A stretch of DNA of 64,000 bases from Ga0077548 sp035440445 (lineage in GTDB: Bacteria > Pseudomonadota > Alphaproteobacteria > Rhizobiales > Xanthobacteraceae): positions 1 to 64,000 of the forward strand of contig DAORMJ010000006.1 in NCBI GenBank assembly GCA_035440445.1, in the 5' to 3' direction. The position numbers and the translations under genes were made by a program. Positions within the stretch are counted from its first letter, which is position 1, and each line of letters starts with the position of its first letter. The notes under the pieces were generated by a model. It did no database searches. It saw only the letters and a list, made by a program, of their open reading frames with translations, and had not been told where the DNA came from. Shown here piece by piece: positions 37,508 through 48,266 of the stretch.

Positions 37508-37969
37508 ATGGCGCTCTTTCTCCGCACCCTCCTGATCGCTTTCGCGTTCCTCCTCTCCTGCATGGCGGCGGCCTTCGTCGTTGCCTATGGGCTGGTCGCG
37601 CCGGAGCTTGCGGACTTCGCCAGAGGCAGCCCGGAATATTTCGTAGTACTTCTGTTTCTCGGCGGTGCCGCGGGCGTGGTCACACCGTTTTATGTGTTCG
37701 CGCCGTCGTTCCTGGTGATTTTCATGGGCGAGATGTTTTCGCTGCGCTCGGTGCTTTATTATGCGCTTTGCGGCGCGCTGATCGGCGCGCTCGCCTATTT
37801 TCTTTCCGACCTCGGCGCACGCATGCAGGGCGCCGGTACCGTCGTTCCGCTCACGCGCGAACTGCAGTTCCTCACTGCCGGCGGCATCGTCGGCGGCTTC
37901 GTCTATTGGCTGATTGCCGGGCGCAGCGCGGGGAAGTGGAAGGGTGTTGGCGACATCGCGCGCAGATAA
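37508..37969 (+). CDS. Small membrane protein of unknown function
   Basis: A 153-residue protein with four predicted helices (RTLLIAFAFLLSCMAAAFVV, VVLLFLGGAAGVVTPFYVFA, YYALCGALIGALAYFLSDLG, FLTAGGIVGGFVYWLIAG). ATG 37508 with AGGGAG just upstream, eight bases after rlmN. Rhizobiales often have such a protein after rlmN; no function known. Confidence 0.75.
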   Translation: MALFLRTLLIAFAFLLSCMAAAFVVAYGLVAPELADFARGSPEYFVVLLFLGGAAGVVTPFYVFAPSFLVIFMGEMFSLRSVLYYALCGALIGALAYFLSDLGARMQGAGTVVPLTRELQFLTAGGIVGGFVYWLIAGRSAGKWKGVGDIARR

Positions 37970-37971
37970 GG

Positions 37972-38592
37972 TCAGCCTTTCGCCGCCCACTCCATCGCCA
38001 TCTCCAGCCGGTCGTTGCCCCAGAATAACTCGCCGTCTGCCGTGACGAAGGCCGGCGCGCCGAAGACACCCCGCTTTTGCGCGGCTTCGGTTTCCTTGCG
38101 CAACGCATCCTTGATGGGCTGGCTATTCACCTTCTCGAAAATCGCAGCGGCGTCTTCGCCGAGCATCTTCAGAATTTTCCCGATCACTTTGACGTCGGAA
38201 ATATCCGCGCCTTGTGCGAACTCCGCGTCATAGACCGCGCGCGAAAACGCCGCGCGCATCTCACCCTTGAAGCAGAGCGCTACCCGCGCGGGCAGGATCG
38301 AATAGGCCGGAAAGGCCTTCGGCATCCGGAAGTTCGGGAGCCCCTGCGCTTCCGAGACCCGCTCCAGATCGCGGATCATGTAGCGGCCCTTTTCGGGATA
38401 AATATTGAAGGGCGACGTTTCCCACCCTTGCGCCTTGAAAATAGGGCCGAGCAGAAACGGCCGCCAGTTGACCTCTACGTCATAGTCGAGCGCGAGATCG
38501 TCGATCCGCATGGCGGCCGGATAGGAATAGGTCGAGGCGAATTCGTAGAAGAAGTCGAGCTTGGCCACCGGATGGGTCCGATTCTGCCGCAT
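37972..38592 (-). CDS. 2-hydroxychromene-2-carboxylate isomerase family (DsbA-like)
   Basis: A 206-residue thioredoxin-fold/GST-kappa-like protein. KLDFFYEFASTYSYPAAMRI has Ser in place of the DsbA CxxC; the cis-Pro loop is GVFGAPAFVTADGELFWGND. Family members isomerise chromene carboxylates with glutathione in naphthalene breakdown, but no such pathway genes are near, so the substrate is open. Convergent with the upstream membrane gene. Confidence 0.82.
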   Translation of the reverse strand: MRQNRTHPVAKLDFFYEFASTYSYPAAMRIDDLALDYDVEVNWRPFLLGPIFKAQGWETSPFNIYPEKGRYMIRDLERVSEAQGLPNFRMPKAFPAYSILPARVALCFKGEMRAAFSRAVYDAEFAQGADISDVKVIGKILKMLGEDAAAIFEKVNSQPIKDALRKETEAAQKRGVFGAPAFVTADGELFWGNDRLEMAMEWAAKG

Positions 38593-38666
38593 GAGGATAG
38601 CGCGGCTTGCGATCGGCCATAAGCTGCCTATAAATCCCGGAAATTCCAGCGAAACGGGGCGCCGAA

Positions 38667-39890
<1,224 letters not shown>

Positions 39891-40106
39891 ATGCCCGCGC
39901 GCAAGATCATCGGCCTCGTGGTCTGCCTGATCGGAATTCTGGTCGGCGCCGTGTTGAGCGGGACGATGTTGATGCTGTTCTTTGCCTATTACGGCGCACC
40001 GGAGAACCCCGGCAGCGAAGGCAATGTCGTGCTGGGCCTGTGCGCGGCAGTCGGTGTGCTGATCGGCTTCGGCATCTACAAGCTCGGCCGCAAGATCGCG
40101 GCCTGA
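39891..40106 (+). CDS. Small two-helix membrane protein
   Basis: A 71-residue product with helices IIGLVVCLIGILVGAVLSGT and VLGLCAAVGVLIGFGIYKLG joined by a short polar loop. Starts right after the argG stop and should be translated with it. Unknown function. Confidence 0.6.
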   Translation: MPARKIIGLVVCLIGILVGAVLSGTMLMLFFAYYGAPENPGSEGNVVLGLCAAVGVLIGFGIYKLGRKIAA

Positions 40107-40163
40107 TTGCGCGGCCGGTAAACTGCCTTATCTTAGGCGGACGTTTATTCGGGAACGTCCGCC

Positions 40164-41282
40164 ATGCTCTGGTCGCTGACCGTCGCACGTGTTGCCGGCA
40201 CTGCCGTCCGCATTCACGTGACCTTTCTCCTGTTTCTGGTCTGGATCTGGTACGCCTATTACCGGCAGGGCGGCACGGCCGAAGCATGGGACGGCGTGAT
40301 CTTCGTCTCGCTGCTCTTCTTCTGCGTGTTGCTGCACGAATTCGGCCACGTCTTTGCCGCGCGCTATTTCGGCATCAAGACGCCGGACATCACGCTCTGG
40401 CCGTTCGGCGGCATCGCCTCCCTCGAACGCATTCCGGAGAAGCCAAGTCAGGAATTCGTCGTCGCAATCGCAGGACCGCTCGTCAACGTCGTGATTGCGG
40501 GGGCACTGATCGCCTATCTTGGCGCGACCAGCATGGACGTGCAGACGCTTGCCCGGATCGATGACCCGAAGACCTCGATGATCGTGAAGCTCGCTGCCGC
40601 GAACATCTTCCTCGTGCTTTTCAATTTGATCCCCGCCTTCCCGATGGATGGCGGCCGCGTGCTGCGTGCATTGCTCGCGACCCGCTTCTCCTTCGGCCGC
40701 GCCACCGAACTTGCCGCGATGGTCGGGCAGGCCTTTGCCGTCGCTTTCGGCATCATCGGCATTTTCTCCGGCACGCCGATGCTGATCGTGATTGCGGTCT
40801 TCGTGTTTCTGGCGGCTTCTGCGGAAGCGGGCCACGCGCAATTGCGCGACGTCTCGCGCGGCGCGCTGGTGTCGGACGCGATGATCACGAGGTTCCACGC
40901 GCTGAGCCCGCAATCCAGCGTCGATGAAGCCGCCGACGCCCTGATCCAGACCACGCAGAAAGAGTTTCCGATCGTGGACGGGGCCGGAAAGCTGCGCGGC
41001 GTGCTCACCCGCGATGCCATGATCCGCGCCTTGAAGGAAAAAGGCCCTGCCTGCCCGGTGCTGGAGGCGACAGACGCGGAAATTCCGACCGTCTCCGCTC
41101 GCGCCACGCTCGAAAGCGCAATCAAGGTTCTGCAGGAAAGCCGGGCCCCCGCGATCGGCGCGACCGATGGCTCCGACCGCCTCGTGGGCCTCCTGACGGC
41201 GGAGAATCTCGGCGAGATGATGATGGTCCGCGCCGCCCGGCCGAAGGATTATGAGGGGCCCTGGCGGCGGCGTTTGGGCTGA
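40164..41282 (+). CDS. Site-2 protease family (M50) with CBS pair
   Basis: A 372-residue intramembrane metalloprotease. Zinc site LLHEFGHVFAAR in the second helix and third ligand in LIPAFPMDGGRVLRALL; C-terminal CBS tandem (VSDAMITRFHALSPQSSVDE, then KEFPIVDGAGKLRGVLTRDA). Cuts transmembrane signals such as anti-sigma factors; the CBS pair senses a nucleotide. Target unknown. Confidence 0.9.
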   Translation: MLWSLTVARVAGTAVRIHVTFLLFLVWIWYAYYRQGGTAEAWDGVIFVSLLFFCVLLHEFGHVFAARYFGIKTPDITLWPFGGIASLERIPEKPSQEFVVAIAGPLVNVVIAGALIAYLGATSMDVQTLARIDDPKTSMIVKLAAANIFLVLFNLIPAFPMDGGRVLRALLATRFSFGRATELAAMVGQAFAVAFGIIGIFSGTPMLIVIAVFVFLAASAEAGHAQLRDVSRGALVSDAMITRFHALSPQSSVDEAADALIQTTQKEFPIVDGAGKLRGVLTRDAMIRALKEKGPACPVLEATDAEIPTVSARATLESAIKVLQESRAPAIGATDGSDRLVGLLTAENLGEMMMVRAARPKDYEGPWRRRLG

Positions 41283-41377
41283 TCCGGACAGGTTGCCAAA
41301 GAGCCGCCCGCCCCTATATACGGGCCGCAAATCCGCGGGCCATTTGGGCCCGCGACGCATTTTCCGGACCGAAACTT

Positions 41378-43207
41378 ATGCAACTTCGTAACATCGCGAT
41401 CATCGCGCACGTCGACCATGGCAAAACCACACTGGTCGATCGCCTCTTGCAGCAAGCCGGCACCTTCCGCGCCAACGAGAAGGTGACCGAGCGCGCGATG
41501 GACTCAAACGATCTCGAGCGCGAGCGCGGCATCACCATTCTCGCCAAGGCGACCTCGATTCTCTGGAACGACACGCGCATCAACATCGTGGACACGCCGG
41601 GCCACGCCGACTTCGGTGGCGAGGTCGAGCGCATCCTGAACATGGTGGATGGCGCGATCGTCCTCGTCGATGCCGCCGAAGGTCCGCTGCCGCAGACCAA
41701 GTTCGTGGTGTCCAAAGCACTTAAGATGGGCATGAAGCCCATCGTCGCCATCAACAAAGTCGATCGTCCAGACGCCCGCGCCAACGTAGTCGCGGGCGAA
41801 GTTTTTGATCTCTTCGCGGCACTCGATGCGACCGAGGAGCAGCTCGACTTTCCGATCCTCTACGGCTCGGCCAAGGAAGGCTGGATGGCGCCCTCGCTCG
41901 ACGGCCCCAAGGATTCGATGAACCCGCTGTTCGAGCTGGTGCTGAAGCACGTGCCAGCCCCGACCATCGAGCCGGGCGAGTTCAAGATGCTTGCGACCAT
42001 TCTGGAAGCAAACCCTTATCTCGGCCGCATTCTCACCGGCCGCATCACTGCCGGTTCGGTAAAGCCGAACCAGTCGGTGAAGGTACTGTCGCGGGACGGC
42101 AAGGTGCTTGAAAACGGCCGCATCACCAAGGTGCTCGCCTTCCGCGGCCTCGAGCGTCAACCGGTCGAAGAAGCAAGTGCGGGCGACATCGTCGCGATCG
42201 CAGGATTGACGCAGGCGAACGTCGCCGACACCATCTGCCACCCCGAAATCTCGACGCCGATCGCAGCACAGCCGATCGATCCGCCGACGCTTGCCATGAC
42301 CTTCCGCGTCAACGATTCGCCGCTCGCCGGCACCGAAGGCGACAAGGTTACGAGCCGCATGATCCGCGATCGCCTGTTCCGCGAAGCTGAAGGCAACATC
42401 GCGCTGAAGATCACGGAAAGCACGGGCAAAGACTCCTACGAAGTCGCGGGTCGTGGCGAGTTGCAGCTTGGCGTGCTGATCGAAACCATGCGCCGCGAAG
42501 GCTTCGAGCTTTCCGTCGCACGCCCGAAGGTTGTGTTGTCGAAAGACGAAACCACCGGCGAAATGATGGAGCCGATCGAGGAGGTCGTCATCGACGTCGA
42601 CGAAGAGCACTCCGGTATCGTCGTGCAGAAGCTTTCGGAGCGCCGCGGCGAGATGATGGACATGCGTCCGTCGGGCGGCAATCGTCTGCGGCTTCTGTTT
42701 CACGTGCCGACGCGCGGCCTGCTCGGCTATCAGAACGAGTTGCTCACCGACACGCGCGGCACGGCCGTGCTGAACCGCATCTTCCATTCCTATGCGCCGT
42801 ACAAGGGCGACATTCCGGGCCGCAGGAACGGCGTCCTGATTTCGAATGACTTCGGCGAAGCCGTCGCCTACGCGCTATGGAATCTCGAAGACCGCGGACC
42901 GATGATGATCGAGCCGGGCTGGAAAGTGTATCGCGGCATGATCGTCGGCGAGCACACGCGCGACAACGATCTCGAAGTGAACGTGCTCAAGGGCAAGAAG
43001 CTCACCAACATTCGCACGCAGTCGAAAGACGAAGCGGTGCGGCTGACACCGCCGATTAGAATGACTTTGGAAAAGGCGCTTGCTTACATCTCCGAAGACG
43101 AACTGGTCGAAGTGACGCCGAAGTCGATTCGTCTTCGCAAGGTCATGCTCGATCCGAACGACCGCAAGCGCGAGGAACGCAAGCGCGAGGCCGAAAACGC
43201 CGCGTAA
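41378..43207 (+). CDS. typA: Ribosome-associated GTPase TypA/BipA
   Basis: A 609-residue translational GTPase. G motifs AHVDHGKTTLVDRLL, DTPGHADFGGEV, NKVDRPDA; EF-G-like domains and the BipA C-terminal domain follow (RTQSKDEAVRLTPPIRMTLE, ALAYISEDELVEVTPKSIRL). Involved in 50S biogenesis and stress growth. Ends with a Lys/Arg/Glu tail. Confidence 0.97.
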   Translation: MQLRNIAIIAHVDHGKTTLVDRLLQQAGTFRANEKVTERAMDSNDLERERGITILAKATSILWNDTRINIVDTPGHADFGGEVERILNMVDGAIVLVDAAEGPLPQTKFVVSKALKMGMKPIVAINKVDRPDARANVVAGEVFDLFAALDATEEQLDFPILYGSAKEGWMAPSLDGPKDSMNPLFELVLKHVPAPTIEPGEFKMLATILEANPYLGRILTGRITAGSVKPNQSVKVLSRDGKVLENGRITKVLAFRGLERQPVEEASAGDIVAIAGLTQANVADTICHPEISTPIAAQPIDPPTLAMTFRVNDSPLAGTEGDKVTSRMIRDRLFREAEGNIALKITESTGKDSYEVAGRGELQLGVLIETMRREGFELSVARPKVVLSKDETTGEMMEPIEEVVIDVDEEHSGIVVQKLSERRGEMMDMRPSGGNRLRLLFHVPTRGLLGYQNELLTDTRGTAVLNRIFHSYAPYKGDIPGRRNGVLISNDFGEAVAYALWNLEDRGPMMIEPGWKVYRGMIVGEHTRDNDLEVNVLKGKKLTNIRTQSKDEAVRLTPPIRMTLEKALAYISEDELVEVTPKSIRLRKVMLDPNDRKREERKREAENAA

Positions 43208-43342
43208 CTTGTCGCGAAGTTGATTCATTTCGGGACAGTCGCAGCGCGAGGTGTGGCCGATCCGCCGCGCCTTACCGGATAAGTTAACCTCTCATTAACG
43301 AAACGCTTGAAACGGGGCCGTCACCCTGTTTCGATTGGGGTC

Positions 43343-43852
43343 ATGAGTACGACCCTGATCGAACTGCGGCGTGCGCGTAGCGAAGACGCAATTGCGCTGG
43401 CGGAAACCCATGACGAAGCCTGGACGGCGGCCTATCGCGGCCTGATTCCGGGGCCGGAACTCGACAAGCTCGTGCAGCGCCGCGGGCCGACCTGGTGGGA
43501 TGCGGCGATTCGGCGCGGCTCGCGCATCGTGCTTCTGAATTTCGGCGAGGAAGTCGCGGGCTACGCCAATTACGGCCGCAACCGCGCGAAGAGCCTGCCT
43601 TACACCGGCGAGATCTATGAGTTGTACCTGAAGCCGGAATATCAGGGCCTCGGCTTTGGCAGCCGGCTGTTCTCGACCGCCAAGTGCGATTTGATTCAGT
43701 CGGGCCAGACCAGCCTCGTGATCTGGGCGCTCTCGGACAACGAACCGGCCATGAATTTCTATCGCGCGCTCGGCGGCAAGCCGGTCGCCCGCTCGACCGA
43801 GCGCTTTGGCAACAAGGTGCTCGACAAGGTCGCCTTCGGCTGGGCGCGATAG
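43343..43852 (+). CDS. GNAT-family N-acetyltransferase
   Basis: A 169-residue acetyltransferase: GEIYELYLKPEYQGLGFGSR is the acetyl-CoA loop and MNFYRALGG is the C-terminal strand/helix. ATG 43343 preferred over 43307. Substrate unknown. Confidence 0.85.
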   Translation: MSTTLIELRRARSEDAIALAETHDEAWTAAYRGLIPGPELDKLVQRRGPTWWDAAIRRGSRIVLLNFGEEVAGYANYGRNRAKSLPYTGEIYELYLKPEYQGLGFGSRLFSTAKCDLIQSGQTSLVIWALSDNEPAMNFYRALGGKPVARSTERFGNKVLDKVAFGWAR

Positions 43853-43860
43853 CACTCTAT

Positions 43861-43959
43861 CGTCATCCCGGCCGAGCAAAGCGAGAGCCGGGATCCATAA
43901 CCACCAACTTTAAATTTGAGCACAGGGATTATGGGTTCCCGCTTTCGCGGGAACGACAT
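43861..43959. repeat. Intergenic repeat family B, copy 2
   Basis: CGTCATCCCGGCCGAGCAAA, then GGGATCCATAACCACCA, and GGATTATGGGTTCCCGC then TTTCGCGGGAACGACATCA. Same arrangement as 34433-34528; its right end abuts the folD stop. Confidence 0.8.
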
Positions 43960-44843
43960 CAGAGATTCGGCGCTTCCAACCCAGCCCTCGCCGCCGCCGC
44001 GCGCAGCGTATTCACCAAGAGACACGCGACCGTCATGCGGCCGACGCCGCCCGGCACCGGCGTGATCCATCCGGCGACTTTGGCGGCTTCTTCGTAAGCC
44101 ACGTCGCCGACGAGCTTGTTCTTGCCGTCCGCACCAGGCACGCGATTGATGCCGACATCGATCACGGCCGCGCCCGGCTTGATCCAGTCGCCTTTGACGA
44201 ATTCGGGCTTGCCGATCGCAACGCAAAGCAGATCGGCGCGGCGGCAGACCTCTTTCAGATCTTTCGTCTTCGAATGCGCGACCGTAACCGTCGCGCTTTC
44301 CGCGATCAGTAATTGCGCGAGCGGCTTGCCGACGATGTTGGAGCGACCGACGACCACCGCATCGAGACCGGCAAGCGAAGCATGTGCTTTCTTCGCCATG
44401 ATGATGCAGCCCATTGGCGTGCCCGGCACCAGCGAAGGCAGGCCGGTCGCAAGTCTTCCCGCGTTCATCGGATGAAAGCCGTCGACGTCTTTTGCCGGAT
44501 CGATCGCTTCGATCACGCGCGCGGCGTCGATCTGCTTTGGCAAGGGTAGCTGCACGAGAATGCCGTCGACGTTGTTATCGGCATTGAGCTTCGCAATCAG
44601 CGCAAGCAGCTCCTGTTCCGAGGTGGCTTCCGGCAGGCGATGTTCGAACGAAGCCATGCCGGCTTCTTCCGTCGCCTTGCCCTTGCTCTTCACATAAGCC
44701 TGGCTTGCCGGATCGTCGCCGACAAGCACCGCTACGAGGCCGGGCTTGCGGCCGAGCTTGGCGGAAATCTTCGCCGCTTCCGCCGCTACCTTTGCGCGGA
44801 GTTCGTCCGCGATGATTTTGCCGTCCAGAACTTGCGCGCTCAC
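43959..44843 (-). CDS. folD: Methylenetetrahydrofolate dehydrogenase/cyclohydrolase
   Basis: A 294-residue bifunctional folate enzyme. VGDDPASQAYVKSKGKATEE with catalytic Lys, VQLPLPKQID, GRSNIVGKPLAQLL and TPVPGGVGRMTV. GTG start at 44843 overlaps the DUF167 stop by four bases (GTGA). Confidence 0.96.
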   Translation of the reverse strand: MSAQVLDGKIIADELRAKVAAEAAKISAKLGRKPGLVAVLVGDDPASQAYVKSKGKATEEAGMASFEHRLPEATSEQELLALIAKLNADNNVDGILVQLPLPKQIDAARVIEAIDPAKDVDGFHPMNAGRLATGLPSLVPGTPMGCIIMAKKAHASLAGLDAVVVGRSNIVGKPLAQLLIAESATVTVAHSKTKDLKEVCRRADLLCVAIGKPEFVKGDWIKPGAAVIDVGINRVPGADGKNKLVGDVAYEEAAKVAGWITPVPGGVGRMTVACLLVNTLRAAAARAGLEAPNL

Positions 44844-45160
44844 GCTTTGCCTTTCGTGATTGTCTCGAGCGCCGTCACGATGACTTGCGGATCACCGGAC
44901 AGCCGCAGCGTTTTCATACGCGAAGCGCCGCCCCGTTCAAGCGCGACGCAGGACTTCGGCAGCCGGAGCTTCTTCGCCAGCAAGGCAACAACCGCGTCAT
45001 TGGCCTCTCCCTCTGTGGGCAAGGCCCGCACGCGGACTTTGAGCACGGGCTGCCCATCGGAAAGTTGTTCGACCGCTTCGATCTCGTCCCGGCTGCTTTT
45101 CGGCGTGACCCGCAGATCGACAAGGACAGCGCCCTGGATCACGCGCCACGGACGCGGCAT
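44840..45160 (-). CDS. yggU: DUF167 (YggU) family protein
   Basis: A 106-residue protein with VDLRVTPKSSRDEIEAVEQL and PTEGEANDAVVALLAKKLRL, the DUF167 signature. Located between yggT and folD, the usual setting. Function unknown. Confidence 0.9.
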   Translation of the reverse strand: MPRPWRVIQGAVLVDLRVTPKSSRDEIEAVEQLSDGQPVLKVRVRALPTEGEANDAVVALLAKKLRLPKSCVALERGGASRMKTLRLSGDPQVIVTALETITKGKA

Positions 45161-45179
45161 GGCGAAGGCGATGAGCCTG

Positions 45180-45458
45180 CTACGCCGCCAGCCAGAACAC
45201 GGTCTGGCGGATGAACATCAGGATCAGGATCAGGATGACCGGGGAAATATCGAGGCCGCCGAGGTTGGGCAGGATATTGCGGATCGGGCGCAGGAGCGGC
45301 TCGGTCAGTTGATAGAGCGCGCCGGAGATCGCGCGGACCACGTTGTTATAGGGGTTCACCACATTGAAGGCGACGAGCCAGGACAGCACCGCGGACGCGA
45401 TCAGCACCCAGATGTAGAGGGTGATGACGGTGTCCAAGAGCCAGAGAAACGGGTTCAT
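45180..45458 (-). CDS. yggT: YggT-family membrane protein
   Basis: A 92-residue protein with two helices (VITLYIWVLIASAVLSWLVA, DISPVILILILMFIRQTVFW) and the family loop YQLTEPLLRPIRNILPNLGG. Linked to cell division or turgor in other bacteria. First of yggT-yggU-folD. Confidence 0.92.
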   Translation of the reverse strand: MNPFLWLLDTVITLYIWVLIASAVLSWLVAFNVVNPYNNVVRAISGALYQLTEPLLRPIRNILPNLGGLDISPVILILILMFIRQTVFWLAA

Positions 45459-45476
45459 CGGGGAAGCTCCCTTAGA

Positions 45477-45524
45477 GCATGATCCCGAAAAGTGCGAAGC
45501 GGCTTTCGGAGAAGATCATGCTCA
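45477..45524. repeat. Intergenic repeat family C, copy 2
   Basis: GCATGATCCCGAAAAGTGCG, AAGCGG, GATCATGCTCAA; partner of 11360-11406. The rest of the gap to 45690 holds no gene that I can see. Confidence 0.8.
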
Positions 45525-45690
45525 ATCAAACAGATAAGCGACGGGTCCGATTCACTGCAATTGAATCGGTCCGGAAATCCGGGCCATTAGATAGCCGCGA
45601 GCGCCCTCGAAAGAAAGCCGTAACACCCCGCTTAAAAACGCGTTCTTGACACCTATCCGGTGCCCGCCCTAGATGCCGCCTCGCCGGACC

Positions 45691-45766
45691 GGGGCCGTAG
45701 CTCAGTTGGGAGAGCGCTGCAATCGCACTGCAGAGGTCAGGGGTTCAACTCCCCTCGGCTCCACCA
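45691..45766 (+). tRNA. tRNA-Ala(CGC)
   Basis: A 76-nt cloverleaf: acceptor GGGGCCG/CGGCTCC, D arm AGCTCAGTTGGGAGAGC, anticodon arm CTGCA-ATCGCAC-TGCAG with anticodon CGC, T loop GTTCAACTC, encoded CCA. Confidence 0.95.
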
Positions 45767-45788
45767 GTCCCCCGCTTCCCCTCGATAA

Positions 45789-46169
45789 TCAGCCGCCGCG
45801 CCAGCAGCCGAGCGGGATCGATTTCGTCGAATTCAGAAGCAGCGCTTCCTGCGTGCACTTGCCGCCCGCAGCCGGGTCGCAATAGGTGCCCGAGATTCCA
45901 TAGATGTCAGCCAAAGGGCCTGACGCCGCGGTGATCGTGTTTCCGCGAATGTTGAGCGAACCGCTGCCGTTCGACCTGTCATTCGGCTTCAGTGCCCACG
46001 CCGTATTCGAAACCGCCTGCATCTTGTAGGAGCTGCCGCTGATGGTCAGGAGCGCGATCGGAATATTTCCGGACGCCTTGCAGCGCCACACGCCATCGAG
46101 GCCGGCAAGTGCCGCGGATGACGGTACCGACATCGCGATGACGGCGGCAATGAATGCATATTTTCTCAT
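45789..46169 (-). CDS. Small secreted protein of unknown function
   Basis: A 126-residue product. Signal peptide MRKYAFIAAVIAMSVPSSAA with cleavage near ALA; the mature part starts LDGVWRCKASGNIPIALLTI and has four Cys (GTYCDPAAGGKCTQEA and CWRGG at the end), suggesting two disulfides. ATG 46169 preferred. Looks like a small lipocalin-like or META-like beta domain, unproven. Confidence 0.7.
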   Translation of the reverse strand: MRKYAFIAAVIAMSVPSSAALAGLDGVWRCKASGNIPIALLTISGSSYKMQAVSNTAWALKPNDRSNGSGSLNIRGNTITAASGPLADIYGISGTYCDPAAGGKCTQEALLLNSTKSIPLGCWRGG

Positions 46170-46367
46170 GGTGCTTTCCTTGAAGGCAAACTTGTCTTTC
46201 ATCACCGCATCCCGTCGGTTGCCGCTTTACGACCGGCGACTTCGCATAGTTATGCATATAGGCTTATTGGATTCCAGAGGACGAAGCCTCTCCACGAAAG
46301 CAACAATGCGTGACCAGACGAACCGCACGCGCCACGGCCAACTGCGGTCTTCCCTGAAACACTTGCC

Positions 46368-47243
46368 ATGACCCGCATCCGCGCCGATCTACTTCTCCTT
46401 GGCTGCGCCGCGATCTGGGGCTTCGCCTTTCTGTTTCAGAAATCGGCGATGAGCCATATCGGTCCGATGACCTTCGTCGGCACGCGCGCGCTGCTCGCGA
46501 CGCTGGTGCTGATGCCGCTCGCCTGGATCGAGCATCGCCGTTCGGACGTGCCGATCAGCGGCCGCTATCTGCGCACCGGAATTTTTGCGGGTCTTGCTTT
46601 CGTTACAGGCGCGGTGCTGCAGCAGACCGGACTGATCACGGCGTCGGTTACGAATACCGCGTTTCTCACCGCGCTCTATGTCGTGATTACGCCCTTCATC
46701 AGCTTCGCCTTGACCGGCACGCGCATCGCGCCGCTGATCTGGCTTGCGGTCGGAATCTCCTTCATCGGCACATGGCTCCTCGGCGGCGGCACGCTCACGA
46801 GTTTCGGGATCGGCGACGGCCTCGTCGCAATCTCCGCCGCCTTCTGGGCGTTGCATATCGTAATCGCCGGGATAGCCGCGCCAATGGGCCGCTCGGTGCT
46901 TTTTTCGGTACTGCAGTTTGCCGTCGTTGCATTCGTCGCGCTCGCCGGTGCTTTCATCTTCGAGACCATCACGCTTGCTGGCCTCTACGGCGCGCTGCCC
47001 GATATTCTTTATGTCGGCGTGCTTTCGACCGCGATAAGCTTCACGATCCTTACCTTCGCCTTACGCGCGACTTCGCCCTCGGAGGCCGCGATCATCGTGA
47101 TGATGGAAACGCTCTTTGCTGCTTTCGGCGCGTGGCTGATCTTTAACGAACGCTTAAGTTTTACCGGAGCGCTCGGTGCCGCGGCCATTCTCTCCGCGGC
47201 GATCCTCGTGCAACTGCAACAGCTGCGCGCAAACCGGAAATGA
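46368..47243 (+). CDS. DMT-superfamily (EamA) transporter
   Basis: A 291-residue protein with ten helices in two EamA repeats (LLLGCAAIWGFAFLFQKSAM and GDGLVAISAAFWALHIVIAG start the halves; PSEAAIIVMMETLFAAFGAW is the second-repeat signature). Probable exporter; substrate unknown. Confidence 0.88.
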   Translation: MTRIRADLLLLGCAAIWGFAFLFQKSAMSHIGPMTFVGTRALLATLVLMPLAWIEHRRSDVPISGRYLRTGIFAGLAFVTGAVLQQTGLITASVTNTAFLTALYVVITPFISFALTGTRIAPLIWLAVGISFIGTWLLGGGTLTSFGIGDGLVAISAAFWALHIVIAGIAAPMGRSVLFSVLQFAVVAFVALAGAFIFETITLAGLYGALPDILYVGVLSTAISFTILTFALRATSPSEAAIIVMMETLFAAFGAWLIFNERLSFTGALGAAAILSAAILVQLQQLRANRK

Positions 47244-47261
47244 CAGGCCGCAAATGAAAGA

Positions 47262-47293
47262 GGGACGGCTGCTGGGGTCTTAGCGGCCGTCCC
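47262..47293 (+). terminator. Hairpin after the EamA gene
   Basis: GGGACGGC and GCCGTCCC pair around a 16-base loop; no U-run follows. Confidence 0.45.
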
Positions 47294-47447
47294 TCGAACT
47301 CACGATGAAAACCGGCTACGCAACACCTGATGCCGGCTGCCATTCCCTGAGCAATGGCTTTGCCAACTTCTATGCCGCGCGCCGCGCACAAGATGCTGTG
47401 CGCGGGGACCTCAAGGTTCAATCTGTTGTGGGGATTACGCGCAGCGC

Positions 47448-48197
47448 TTACCGCGCGTTTTCGCAATTTGCGGAGCGTTTCGCATTTTGCGAATCCTCGC
47501 CCGGCAAATTCATCAGCCCGGTCCAGTGATCGAGAAAGCGATCGAGCCAGGCGCGGATTTTCCCGTCGTGCTGATAGCGTCCGTCGAAATGCTCGCTACG
47601 GCTTTTCGCGCCCGGCAGTTCGAGCCGGTGTGCCGCGACCGTGGTCCAGCGGCACATCATCTGGTGCGTTACCTCGGGATGAAACTGCACGCCGAAAGCC
47701 GCCCGGCCGTAGCGAAACGCCTGATTCTCGAAGGTGTCGCTTTCCGCGAGCTTCACAGCGCCTGTGGGCAGCGAGAAACCTTCGCGGTGCCACTGATAGA
47801 TGTGGTCGGGCCAGTCGAGGATCGATTTGCCTTCGTCGGTCGCGCGGATCGGGTAGTAGCCGATCTCGGTCAGCCCCTTCTCGTGGTAGTCCACTTTGGC
47901 GCCGAGCTTCTTCGCCATCATCTGCGCGCCGAGACAGATGCCGAGAAACGGCTTGTCTTCCTTCAGCGGCACTTCGCACCACTCGATCTCGCGCTTGATG
48001 CCGTCGTGATCGTCATTCGCCGACATCGGACCGCCGAAGACAAGCGCGCCGACATGATCTTGCAGCGTTTCGGGAAGCGCTTCGCCGAGGCAAGGCTTGC
48101 GGACGTCGAGCATAAAGCCGCGCTCGATCAGAAGCCGCCCAACCCGGCCGGGGGTGGAGCGTTCCTGATGCAGGATGGTGAGAATCTTTTTCGTCAT
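47448..48197 (-). CDS. Class I glutamine amidotransferase (GATase1)
   Basis: A 249-residue stand-alone amidotransferase. Catalytic Cys in FLGICLGAQMMAKK, His/Glu in GVQFHPEVTHQM; LVFGGPMSANDD is the oxyanion strand. Resembles GMP-synthase-like or gamma-glutamyl-peptide hydrolase proteins; the acceptor is unknown. ATG 48197 chosen over 48221. Confidence 0.88.
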   Translation of the reverse strand: MTKKILTILHQERSTPGRVGRLLIERGFMLDVRKPCLGEALPETLQDHVGALVFGGPMSANDDHDGIKREIEWCEVPLKEDKPFLGICLGAQMMAKKLGAKVDYHEKGLTEIGYYPIRATDEGKSILDWPDHIYQWHREGFSLPTGAVKLAESDTFENQAFRYGRAAFGVQFHPEVTHQMMCRWTTVAAHRLELPGAKSRSEHFDGRYQHDGKIRAWLDRFLDHWTGLMNLPGEDSQNAKRSANCENAR

Positions 48198-48266
48198 CGT
48201 CGCGCGCTTATTCGGTCGCACGGAACCGGGGCCGTTTCAACCGAGGCAGACGAATGGCTGCTCTTC

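Noticed and set aside
47305..47529. Possible 74-residue protein MKTGYATPDAGCHSLSNGFA
   Set aside because: No Shine-Dalgarno, overlaps the amidotransferase gene, no protein-family look.
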